Of a stretch of 64,000 bases of DNA, positions 57,271-64,000 are shown piece after piece (the first letter of the stretch is position 1; every line of letters begins with the position of its first letter). Source of the stretch: Microbacterium radiodurans (GTDB lineage Bacteria; Actinomycetota; Actinomycetes; Actinomycetales; Microbacteriaceae); the NCBI RefSeq assembly GCF_008710705.1, contig NZ_VYRZ01000003.1:310001-374000 (forward strand). The letters run 5' to 3'. Made by a program: the position numbers and the translations under genes. The notes under the pieces are model-generated. The model saw nothing but the letters and a program-made list of their open reading frames with translations, made no database searches and was not told where the DNA came from.

Positions 57271-58305
57271 TCAGACGGCGGCGGTCGCCGGCTGCCAGCC
57301 GAGCGCGGGCGCGACGTGCGTCGCGAACGACTCGACGATGCGCAGGTTGAAATCCACGCCGAGCTGCGAGGGGATCGTCAGCATCAGAGTGTCGGCGCTC
57401 ATGACGGCGGCGTCCTGCAGCAGCTGTTCGACGAGCACGTCCGGCGCTGCGGCATACGTCTTGCCGAAGGTCGAGCGCATGCCGTCGATGTAGCCGATGC
57501 CGTCCTGCTCGTTGCCGCCGCCGAAGTAGAGCTCGTCCTCGGCCGTGGTGATCGGGAAGATGCTGCGGCTGACCGACACGCGCGGCTCGCCGGTGTGACC
57601 GGCCTCGCGCCAGGCGGCGCGGAACGCGTCGATCTGCTGGGCCTGCAGGATGTCGAAGGGCGTGCCGTCGGCCTCGGTGAGCAGCGTCGACGACATGAGG
57701 TTGACGCCTCGGCGCCCCGCCCAGGCGGCGGTGTCGCTGTTGCCGGCGCCCCACCAGATGCGCGAGCGCAGACCGGGGGACTGCGGCTCGATCCGCTGGC
57801 GTCCGTGCCCACCGCCGAACGGGCTGTTCGGGTCGCGGTCGGCGAGGCCCTCGCCCTCGATCGCACGCAGGAACGTGTCGAAGTGCTCGCGGGCGATGTC
57901 GGCACCGCGCGGGTCCTGCGAGCCGGTGTAGCCGAACGCCTCGTAGCCGTTCACGACGGTCTCGGGTGAACCGCGGCTGACGCCGAGGGCGAGTCGCCCG
58001 TCGGAGATGAGATCGACCGCCGCGGCCTCCTCGGCGAGGTAGAGCGGGTTCTCGTAGCGCATGTCGATGACGCCGGTGCCGATCTCGATGTTCTTCGTGG
58101 TCGCGGCGATGGCGGCCAGCAGCGGCATGGGGGACGCCTGCTGGCGTGCGAAGTGGTGCACGCGGAAGTACGCACCGACGGCGCCGAGGTCGTCCATGCC
58201 CTGCGCGAGATCGATCGCCTGGCGCAGGGAGTCTCCGGCGGTCAGCTCCCGGCCGCCGCCGAGAGGACCGTAGTGACCGAACGAGAGAGTGCCGAAACGC
58301 TGCAT
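57271..58305 (-). CDS. LLM-class flavin-dependent oxidoreductase
   Basis: A 344-residue luciferase-like monooxygenase (bacterial luciferase TIM barrel) using reduced FMN or F420. Typical blocks: RFGTLSFGHYG, AYFRVHHFARQQASPMPLLAAIAATTKNIEIGTGVIDMRYENP, AAVDLISDGRLALGVSRGSPE and RIWWGAGN. Substrate unknown. ATG 58305 (MQRFGTLSF) is the family-typical start; in-frame ATGs upstream at 58338 and 58383 enter the divergent gene's promoter. Confidence 0.88.
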   Translation of the reverse strand: MQRFGTLSFGHYGPLGGGRELTAGDSLRQAIDLAQGMDDLGAVGAYFRVHHFARQQASPMPLLAAIAATTKNIEIGTGVIDMRYENPLYLAEEAAAVDLISDGRLALGVSRGSPETVVNGYEAFGYTGSQDPRGADIAREHFDTFLRAIEGEGLADRDPNSPFGGGHGRQRIEPQSPGLRSRIWWGAGNSDTAAWAGRRGVNLMSSTLLTEADGTPFDILQAQQIDAFRAAWREAGHTGEPRVSVSRSIFPITTAEDELYFGGGNEQDGIGYIDGMRSTFGKTYAAAPDVLVEQLLQDAAVMSADTLMLTIPSQLGVDFNLRIVESFATHVAPALGWQPATAAV

Positions 58306-58381
58306 GTCAACCCGCAACGACGACGGCCCTTTCGGCATTCCCTCGTGCGTAGGCTGGCCCGAACCGACCCCGGGAGGTGTC

Positions 58382-58891
58382 ATGGTCCAGGTCCGCGTCC
58401 TGGGTGTCGCGCTCGATCCCGCTCAGCAGCACGTCATCCTTCTCAAGCCCGTCGACGACCTGTCCGACACCGTCCTGCCCGTCTGGATCGGGTCGCAGGA
58501 GGCGACGTCGATCCTCGTCGCGATCGAGGGCGTGACGCCGCCCCGGCCGCTCGCGCACGACCTCATGGTGTCGCTTCTCGAGGCCACCGACTCGGCCGTC
58601 GACCGCGTGGAGGTCACGCGCATCGAGGACGGCACGTTCTACGCCGAGATCACGGTGTCGGCCCTGACCGGCTCGCGCGTCGTCGATGCACGACCGTCGG
58701 ATGCCGTCGCGCTCGCCTCGCGCGCCGGAGCTCCGATCTTCGTCGCCGACGACGTGCTCGCCGAGGCCGGCATCCCCGACACCGTCTCGGAGGCGCCCGA
58801 GGGTGCGGAGACCCCGGAGGCGGCCGAGCAGCGGGTCGCCGAGTTCCGCGAGTTCCTCGAGGACATCGACCCCGACGATTTCCGCGGCTGA
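58382..58891 (+). CDS. Bifunctional nuclease domain (DUF151/BFN) protein
   Basis: A 169-residue protein with the BFN domain: LLKPVDDLSDTVLPVWIGSQEATSILVAIEGVTPPRPLAHDLM and VVDARPSDAVALASRAGAPIFVADDVL. Plant relatives have RNase/DNase activity; actinobacterial members are uncharacterised. The C-terminus is acidic (EFLEDIDPDDF). GGGAGG precedes ATG 58382. Confidence 0.9.
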   Translation: MVQVRVLGVALDPAQQHVILLKPVDDLSDTVLPVWIGSQEATSILVAIEGVTPPRPLAHDLMVSLLEATDSAVDRVEVTRIEDGTFYAEITVSALTGSRVVDARPSDAVALASRAGAPIFVADDVLAEAGIPDTVSEAPEGAETPEAAEQRVAEFREFLEDIDPDDFRG

Positions 58892-58947
58892 CCTCCCGTC
58901 ACCCGCGCCACCGACCGACGACCCATTCCCCGACGAAAGGAACCCCC

Positions 58948-59595
58948 ATGTCCCGCATCCTGCTCATCGGCGGCCACGGAAAAGTCGCGCTCCTGCTCGA
59001 GCCGATCCTCGCCGAGCGCGGCGACACCGTCACCGCCGTCATCCGCAACCGCGACCACGAGGACGATGTGGCGTCGACCGGCGCGACGCCCCTCGTCGCC
59101 GACGTGCAGAGCTTCGACACCGATCAGCTTGCGAACCTCGTCAGCGGCAACGACGCGGTGGTCTGGGCGGCAGGCGCGGGCGGCGGGGACCCCGAGCGCA
59201 CCTGGGCCGTCGACCGCGACGCCGCGATCCGCTCGATCGACGCGGCGGTGGCCGCCGGCGTGAAGCGGTACGTGATGGTGTCGTACTTCGGTGCCGGCAT
59301 GGATCACGGCGTGCCCGAGGACGATTCGTTCTACGCCTACGCCGAGGCGAAGGCCGAAGCCGACCAGCACCTGCGCGAGAGCGGCCTCGACTGGACCATC
59401 GTGGCGCCGAGCGCGCTCACCCTCGACGAGCCGACCGGTGCCATCGCCGTCGGCGGTTCCGGGAAGGAGTCGGTCGCCCGCGCGGACGTTGCCGCCGTCA
59501 TCGCGGCCGTCCTGGCCGAGCCGTCGACCGTCGGCCGGATGATCGAGTTCACGAGCGGCCAGACTCCGATCGCGGAGGCTGTCGCGGCCTCCTGA
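58948..59595 (+). CDS. NAD(P)-binding atypical SDR protein
   Basis: A 215-residue single Rossmann domain: LIGGHGKVALLLEPILAERG (nucleotide loop), VWAAGAGG, VMVSYFGAG and YAEAKAEADQHLRESGLDWTIVAP. It belongs to the NAD(P)H-binding SDR group that includes quinone-reductase- and epimerase-like proteins; reaction unknown. GAAAGGA precedes the ATG. Confidence 0.9.
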   Translation: MSRILLIGGHGKVALLLEPILAERGDTVTAVIRNRDHEDDVASTGATPLVADVQSFDTDQLANLVSGNDAVVWAAGAGGGDPERTWAVDRDAAIRSIDAAVAAGVKRYVMVSYFGAGMDHGVPEDDSFYAYAEAKAEADQHLRESGLDWTIVAPSALTLDEPTGAIAVGGSGKESVARADVAAVIAAVLAEPSTVGRMIEFTSGQTPIAEAVAAS

Positions 59596-59658
59596 GACTC
59601 GACCGAGTCGTCGCCTCCGTCGATTTGCACGCCCGGCGACCACCGCTCGGCGTACCGA

Positions 59659-59742
59659 ACTCAGGAGATATCGACGCCCGGCCGGCCGGCATCCGCGTAT
59701 CCGCGGGGCCCGGTCGGCCGGGCGTCGCCGTTTCTCCTGAGT
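59659..59742. repeat. 84-bp intergenic palindromic element
   Basis: ACTCAGGAGA (59659-59668) with TCTCCTGAGT (59733-59742), and inside them CGACGCCCGGCCG (59672-59684) with CGGCCGGGCGTCG (59715-59727). Both arms are perfect, so most of the element folds into one long hairpin. It occupies much of the largest gap in the window. Confidence 0.7.
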
Positions 59743-59819
59743 CCGGCACGGTCACGTCGCAGCAGAGGGCTGGGCGGGTGCCAGAAGCGGTAATTCCCGG
59801 TGACGTACACAGGATGTTG

Positions 59820-59838
59820 TTAGGGTTGCCTTGCCTCA
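59820..59838 (+). promoter_or_regulatory. DtxR/IdeR-like iron box
   Basis: The 19-mer TTAGGGTTGCCTTGCCTCA matches the DtxR/IdeR consensus TTAGGTTAGCCTAACCTAA at 14 of 19 positions and lies 42 bases before the iron-siderophore operon, where iron-dependent repression is expected. Confidence 0.6.
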
Positions 59839-59880
59839 GTCGCGGGATGCCGCGCGTTCATCCGAGGGAAGGTCCCCGTC

Positions 59881-60825
59881 ATGCTGTCTCGTCCTCTTCG
59901 CCGCGCCTTCGGGCTCGTCTCCGCGTCCGCGATCGCCGCGCTTCTCCTGACGGGATGCGCCGCGGAGTCGTCGGCTGCCGGGTCGGCCACAGTCGATGAA
60001 CCCGCCGGGAGCGCGTCGCCGCGGACGATCGAGCACGCCCGCGGGACCACGGAGGTGCCCGCCGAGCCGCAGCGCGTCGTCACCCTCGAGCCCCTCGAGC
60101 TCGACACGGCGGTCGCCGTCGGCATCACTCCCGTGGGAGCGGCGGTCGCGAGCAACGTCGCGGGCATCCCGGCCTATCTCGGGGTCGAGGGCGTCGAGCC
60201 GGTCGGGACCGTGCCCGAGCCCGACTTGGAGGCCATCGCGGCGCTGCAGCCCGACCTCATCCTCGGCACCGAGGCACGGCACTCCAAGCTCTACGACCAG
60301 CTGTCGGCCATCGCTCCGACGGTCTTCATCGGCACCCAGGCCGATCCGTGGCGTGAGAACGCCGAGCTCATCGGCGAGGCGCTCGGCCGCGAGGACGAGG
60401 TCGCCGCGCAGATCGCCGCGGTCGACGACCGCTGCGCCGAGATCGCCGAGGCGCACGACGTGGCCGGACAGACGGCGCAGGTCATCCGACCGCGCGACGA
60501 GACCACGCTCAGCCTCTACGGGCCGGTGTCGTTCGCCGGCAGTCTGCTCGAGTGCGTCGGCTATACCACGCCCGAGCACGACTGGGCCGACGGCCTGCAG
60601 GCCGACATCTCGCCCGAGAACATCCTCGATGCGCGCGCCGATGCGGTCTTCGTGACCGCTGCCGACGTCTCGGATGCCGCGGCCATCCCCGCGGCCATCA
60701 CCCAGAACGCGGCGGCGTTCCCCGCCGTCACCCTCGTCGACACGAGCACGTGGGTGGCCGGTGTCGGACCGCACGGCGCCCAGCGCGTGCTCGACGACAT
60801 CGAGCGGTATCTCGACGAGCGGTGA
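59881..60825 (+). CDS. Iron-siderophore ABC transporter binding lipoprotein
   Basis: A 314-residue lipoprotein: signal peptide with lipobox LLTGC (Cys26), then a class III (FhuD/FepB-like) binding fold: HARGTTEVPAEPQRVVTLEPLELDTAVAVGI, VPEPDLEAIAALQPDLILGTEA. It captures ferric siderophores outside the membrane. GAGGGAAGG precedes the start, and an iron box lies upstream. The permease GTG overlaps its stop (GTGA). Confidence 0.93.
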   Translation: MLSRPLRRAFGLVSASAIAALLLTGCAAESSAAGSATVDEPAGSASPRTIEHARGTTEVPAEPQRVVTLEPLELDTAVAVGITPVGAAVASNVAGIPAYLGVEGVEPVGTVPEPDLEAIAALQPDLILGTEARHSKLYDQLSAIAPTVFIGTQADPWRENAELIGEALGREDEVAAQIAAVDDRCAEIAEAHDVAGQTAQVIRPRDETTLSLYGPVSFAGSLLECVGYTTPEHDWADGLQADISPENILDARADAVFVTAADVSDAAAIPAAITQNAAAFPAVTLVDTSTWVAGVGPHGAQRVLDDIERYLDER

Positions 60826-61823
60826 CCCGCGTCGCCCGCCGAGCCGTCATCGCCCTCGCGGTCGTCGGCGCGCTCGTCCTCGTCGCCCTGCTCTCGCTCG
60901 CGATCGGGGCCAACCCGCTGCCGCTCGAGACGGTGATCGCCGCGCTGCGGGGAACCGCCTCGCCGGATGCGGCGTTCGTGGTGCTCGATCTGCGGGTGCC
61001 GCGGACGATCGTGGGACTGCTGGCGGGAGCAGCGCTCGGGGTCGCCGGAGCGCTCATGCAGGCGTTCACACGCAACCCGCTCGCGGATCCCGGCATCCTC
61101 GGGGTCAACGCCGGCGCCGCGCTCGCCGTCGCCCTCGGAATGTCGGTCTTCGGCATCCGCGCCGTCTCGGGAGCGGTCTGGTTCGCCTTCGCGGGTGCTC
61201 TCGTCGTCACCGTGGCGGTCTACCTCATCGGCTCGGGCGGCCGCGGGGCGGCCGGTCCGATCCGCCTCACGCTCGCGGGAGTCGCGCTCGGGGCGGTGCT
61301 CTCGGGCATCACGACCGGCATCGTGCTGAGCGACCCCGACGCCTTCGACGCGATGCGCAGCTGGAACGCCGGGTCGCTGCTCGGCCGCGATGCGGACGTC
61401 ATCGCAGCGGTCGCGCCGTTCATCGCGGCGGGCCTCGTGCTGGCGGCGATCCTCGCGCGGGGGCTGAACGCCGTCGCCCTCGGCGATGACGTGGCACGAG
61501 CGCAGGGCGCGAACGTCCGCGGCATCCGGATCGGCGTCGTCGCGGCCGTCACTCTTCTCGCCGGGGCGGCGACGGCTCTCGCCGGTCCGATCTCGTTCGT
61601 CGGCCTCATGGTGCCGCACATCGTCCGGTGGCTCTTCGGCAACGACCAGCGGGTGATCGTGCTCGGCAGCGCGGTGCTCGCGCCCGTCATCGTGCTGACG
61701 GCGGACGTCATCGGGCGTGTGCTGATCGCGCCCGCCGAGGTGCCGGTCGGCATCGTGACGGCGTTCGTGGGAGCCCCCATCCTCATCGCGCTCGCGCGTC
61801 GACGACGGGCGAGCGCGCTATGA
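60822..61823 (+). CDS. Iron-siderophore ABC transporter permease (FecCD family), first
   Basis: A 333-residue FecCD-type permease with about ten helices; LRVPRTIVGLLAGAALGVAGALMQAFTRNPLADPGILGVNAGA is the family core and ARAQGANVRGIR the ATPase-docking loop. GTG 60822 is coupled to the binding-protein stop; the second permease overlaps as ATGA. Confidence 0.94.
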   Translation: MTRVARRAVIALAVVGALVLVALLSLAIGANPLPLETVIAALRGTASPDAAFVVLDLRVPRTIVGLLAGAALGVAGALMQAFTRNPLADPGILGVNAGAALAVALGMSVFGIRAVSGAVWFAFAGALVVTVAVYLIGSGGRGAAGPIRLTLAGVALGAVLSGITTGIVLSDPDAFDAMRSWNAGSLLGRDADVIAAVAPFIAAGLVLAAILARGLNAVALGDDVARAQGANVRGIRIGVVAAVTLLAGAATALAGPISFVGLMVPHIVRWLFGNDQRVIVLGSAVLAPVIVLTADVIGRVLIAPAEVPVGIVTAFVGAPILIALARRRRASAL

Positions 61824-62920
61824 CGGGCGGGCAGGTGGTGAGCGGCGAGCGCGTCCCGACAGGGGAGCAGCAGGCGCGGATGCCGCGGGTACCGCCGACG
61901 CTCCGCCTGCGACTCGGGCCGGCCCGGTGGACCGTGCGTCGCCGCAGCCTCGTCATCGGCGCGGCGGCCTTCGCCGCTTCTCTCGCGCTGCTCGTCGTCG
62001 CCCTGGGTTCCGGGACCTTTCCCGTGGCGCCGGCCGATGTCGTCGCCGTTCTGCTCGGGCGCAGCGACGATCCCTTGCTGCAGACGGTCGTGGGCGAATG
62101 GCGGATGCCGCGGGCCCTCGGCGCGCTCGGTGTCGGAGCGCTTCTCGGCATCGCCGGCGCGCTCTTTCAGACGGTCACCCGCAACCCGCTGGCGAGCCCG
62201 GACATCCTCGGGCTCTCGAGCGGCGCGTTCACCGGCATGCTCGCCGCGCTCGTGCTCGTGTCGACGAGCTGGCCGGTGCTCGTGGCGGGGTCCCTCGTCG
62301 GCGCGCTCGCGACGGCTGCGGCGATCTGGCTGCTGGCCTATCGCGGCGGCGTGCAGGGCTTCCGCCTCATCGTCGTCGGCATCGGCGTCTCGGCGATGCT
62401 GGCCTCGCTGAACACCTGGATGCTGCTGCAGATCGAGCTCGAGACGGCGATGTTCGCATCCGCCTGGGGCGCCGGGAGCCTGAACGGCGTGACGGCGGCC
62501 CCGGTGGCCGGGGCCCTCGCGTGCGCGCTTCCGTTCGTCGCGGCGGCGTTCGCGCTCGTTCCGCGCCTGCGTCAGATCGAGCTCGGCGACGACCTCGCCG
62601 CCGCCACCGGCGCCCGCCCGAACCTCGTCCGCACCGTCGCTCTCCTCGTCGGCGTCGTCCTCGTCGCCGCGGCCACGACGGTCGGCGGACCGATCGCCTT
62701 CGTCGCGCTCGCGGCGCCGCAGGTGGGTCGCCTGCTGGCGCGGACGCCGAGCCTCTCGCTCGGCCTGTCCGCGCTGATCGGCGCGACGCTCCTCCTCGCG
62801 TCCGACCTCGTCGCACAGCACCTGCTGCCCGTGCCCCTTCCCGTCGGCGTCGTCACCGTGTCGATCGGCGGCGCCTACCTCGTCCTCATGATCGTGCTGG
62901 AGGTCCGCCGTCGTGTCTGA
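61820..62920 (+). CDS. Iron-siderophore ABC transporter permease (FecCD family), second
   Basis: A 366-residue FecCD permease with a polar N-terminal extension of about 45 residues before helix 1. WRMPRALGALGVGALLGIAGALFQTVTRNPLASPDILGLSSGA matches the family core. It pairs with the preceding permease as a heterodimeric channel. The ATPase gene starts inside its 3' end (GTG 62913). Confidence 0.94.
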   Translation: MTGGQVVSGERVPTGEQQARMPRVPPTLRLRLGPARWTVRRRSLVIGAAAFAASLALLVVALGSGTFPVAPADVVAVLLGRSDDPLLQTVVGEWRMPRALGALGVGALLGIAGALFQTVTRNPLASPDILGLSSGAFTGMLAALVLVSTSWPVLVAGSLVGALATAAAIWLLAYRGGVQGFRLIVVGIGVSAMLASLNTWMLLQIELETAMFASAWGAGSLNGVTAAPVAGALACALPFVAAAFALVPRLRQIELGDDLAAATGARPNLVRTVALLVGVVLVAAATTVGGPIAFVALAAPQVGRLLARTPSLSLGLSALIGATLLLASDLVAQHLLPVPLPVGVVTVSIGGAYLVLMIVLEVRRRV

Positions 62921-63791
62921 GATCCCGTCCACCGCCGAAGCGCCCGACGCCGCGGCATCCGCATCGGCATCGGTCGCCGCATCCCTGGCCGCGGAGTCGA
63001 TCACGCTCGCCTACGACGGTGCGGAGATCGTGCGCGACCTGTCGGTGCGCATCGAGCCCGGATCGTTCACCGTCATCATCGGCCCGAATGCGTGCGGCAA
63101 GTCGACGCTCCTGCGCGGACTGTCGCGGCTGCTCCCGCCGCGCGCGGGACGCGTCGTGCTCGACGGTCGCGCGATCTCGCAGCTGCCGGCGAAGACGGTC
63201 GCCCGTCGCCTCGGGCTGCTGCCGCAGTCGGCGATCGCGCCCCAGGGCATCACGGTGCGCGAGCTCGTCGCCCGCGGGCGGTACCCGCATCAGAACCTGC
63301 TGCGGCAGTGGTCGGATGCCGATGACGCGGCCGTCGCGGACGCGCTCGAGGCCACGGGGACGACGGGCCTCGCGACGCGGACGGTGGACGCGCTCTCGGG
63401 CGGGCAGCGTCAGCGCGTCTGGGTCGCGATGGTCCTCGCGCAGGAGACCGAACTGCTGCTCCTGGATGAGCCGACGACGTTTCTCGACGTCGCCCATCAG
63501 GTCGAGCTGATGGAGCTGTTCGCCGAGCTCAACGAGCGGGGCCGGACGATCGTGGCCGTGCTGCACGACCTCAATCACGCGGCGCGCTACGCGTCGCACA
63601 TCGTCGCGATGCGGGACGGCCGCATCCTCGCCGAGGGCCCGCCCGCCGAGGTCATCACGAGCGAGCGCGTCCGCGAGGTGTTCGGGCTCGCCAACGTCGT
63701 CGTCGAGGATCCCGTGACGGGCGGGCCGCTCGTCGTCCCCCTCCGCGCTCGCCGGGGCGCAGCCGACCCTGCCGCGGGGGCGCGGTCGTGA
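62913..63791 (+). CDS. Iron-siderophore ABC transporter ATP-binding protein
   Basis: A 292-residue ATPase of the FepC/FhuC type: Walker A GPNACGKST, Q-loop LLPQSAIAPQGITVRELVARGRYPHQ (the typical GRxPH), signature LSGGQRQR, Walker B LLLLDEPTTFLD and H-loop LHDLNHA. GTG 62913 lies within the end of the second permease gene; about 30 Ala/Ser residues precede the core. Confidence 0.95.
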   Translation: MSEIPSTAEAPDAAASASASVAASLAAESITLAYDGAEIVRDLSVRIEPGSFTVIIGPNACGKSTLLRGLSRLLPPRAGRVVLDGRAISQLPAKTVARRLGLLPQSAIAPQGITVRELVARGRYPHQNLLRQWSDADDAAVADALEATGTTGLATRTVDALSGGQRQRVWVAMVLAQETELLLLDEPTTFLDVAHQVELMELFAELNERGRTIVAVLHDLNHAARYASHIVAMRDGRILAEGPPAEVITSERVREVFGLANVVVEDPVTGGPLVVPLRARRGAADPAAGARS

Positions 63792-64000
63792 CCGGCGCGG
63801 ACCGGCCCTGGGCGTACAGTGCGTTCGCCGTCGAGGTCGCCGCGACCCGATGGCTGAGCCCCCGCTTCGTGCGCATCACCCTGCGCGGCGAGGCGCTCGC
63901 GGACTTCGCACCGTGGGGTCTCGATCAGCGGATCAAGGTCGTGCTGCCGATGGCTCGCTTCGCCGAGAACCGGGGACTGGCCGACTTCGGCCTGCTCGAG
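63788..64000 (+). CDS. Siderophore-interacting protein (3' partial)
   Basis: The first 71 residues are visible before the window ends. VAATRWLSPRFVRITLRGEALADFAPWGLDQRIKVVLP is the start of the FAD-binding domain of siderophore-interacting proteins (ViuB/YqjH), which reduce ferric siderophores to release iron in the cytoplasm. GTG 63788 overlaps the ATPase stop (GTGA), so it belongs to the uptake operon. Confidence 0.88.
   Translation, partial: MTGADRPWAYSAFAVEVAATRWLSPRFVRITLRGEALADFAPWGLDQRIKVVLPMARFAENRGLADFGLLE

Overview
The window is very GC-rich DNA (almost every third codon position is G or C) from an actinobacterium. The gene content and style point to Microbacteriaceae, most likely Microbacterium or a close relative: DUF3097, PspA beside a TPM-domain protein, DUF3105/DUF305, a HerA-like ATPase, and many leaderless genes whose -10 box lies 6-7 bases before the start codon. 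I found no tRNA, rRNA, CRISPR array, transposase or integrase. There is no gene-free gap longer than about 300 bases; the largest (59596-59880, 285 bases) holds a palindromic element and an iron-box-like site.

Layout. 1-15.6 kb is housekeeping and accessory: an arginase-family enzyme, pspA/TPM, DUF3097, trmB, a CPBP-like membrane protein, a guanidine-III riboswitch ahead of a paired SMR exporter, DUF305/DUF3105, a Bcr/CflA-type efflux pump, a PAP2 phosphatase, a HerA-like ATPase and an NAD(P)H-binding DUF2867-type protein. 15.6-44.3 kb is a nitrogen-oxide and low-oxygen respiration island: a membrane-tethered NirK-type copper nitrite reductase (split by an apparent one-base frameshift), a short cytochrome P450 directly behind it, narGHJI and narK, a truncated paralogue of the regulator described below, molybdenum cofactor genes (mog, moaE, moaD, DUF6457, mobA, moaC, moeA, moeB), a Mop/HTH regulator with modABC, cydABDC for cytochrome bd, and moaA. 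44.3-47 kb holds an MFS/TetR pair and a four-cysteine HTH regulator. 47-54 kb is a 1,807-residue secreted GH59-like glycosidase with a divergent DeoR/LacI-hybrid regulator. 54-59.6 kb is a set of small metabolic and stress genes. 59.8-64 kb is an iron-siderophore uptake operon behind a DtxR/IdeR-like box, running off the window end in a siderophore-interacting protein gene.

How it fits together. Nar needs Mo-bisMGD, and nearly the whole route from moaA to mobA plus molybdate import is present. NarK supplies nitrate, NarGHI makes nitrite, NirK would make NO, and CydABDC gives an NO-tolerant high-affinity oxidase. No norB or nosZ is visible; the P450 behind nirK is the only candidate for NO handling here. 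A 15-bp palindrome, TGTGGTCNGACCACA, occurs ahead of nirK, twice in the cydA-moaA intergenic region, and ahead of the four-cysteine HTH gene. This suggests one regulon controlled by that regulator. The assignments of regulator to site and of P450 to NO are inferences from layout.
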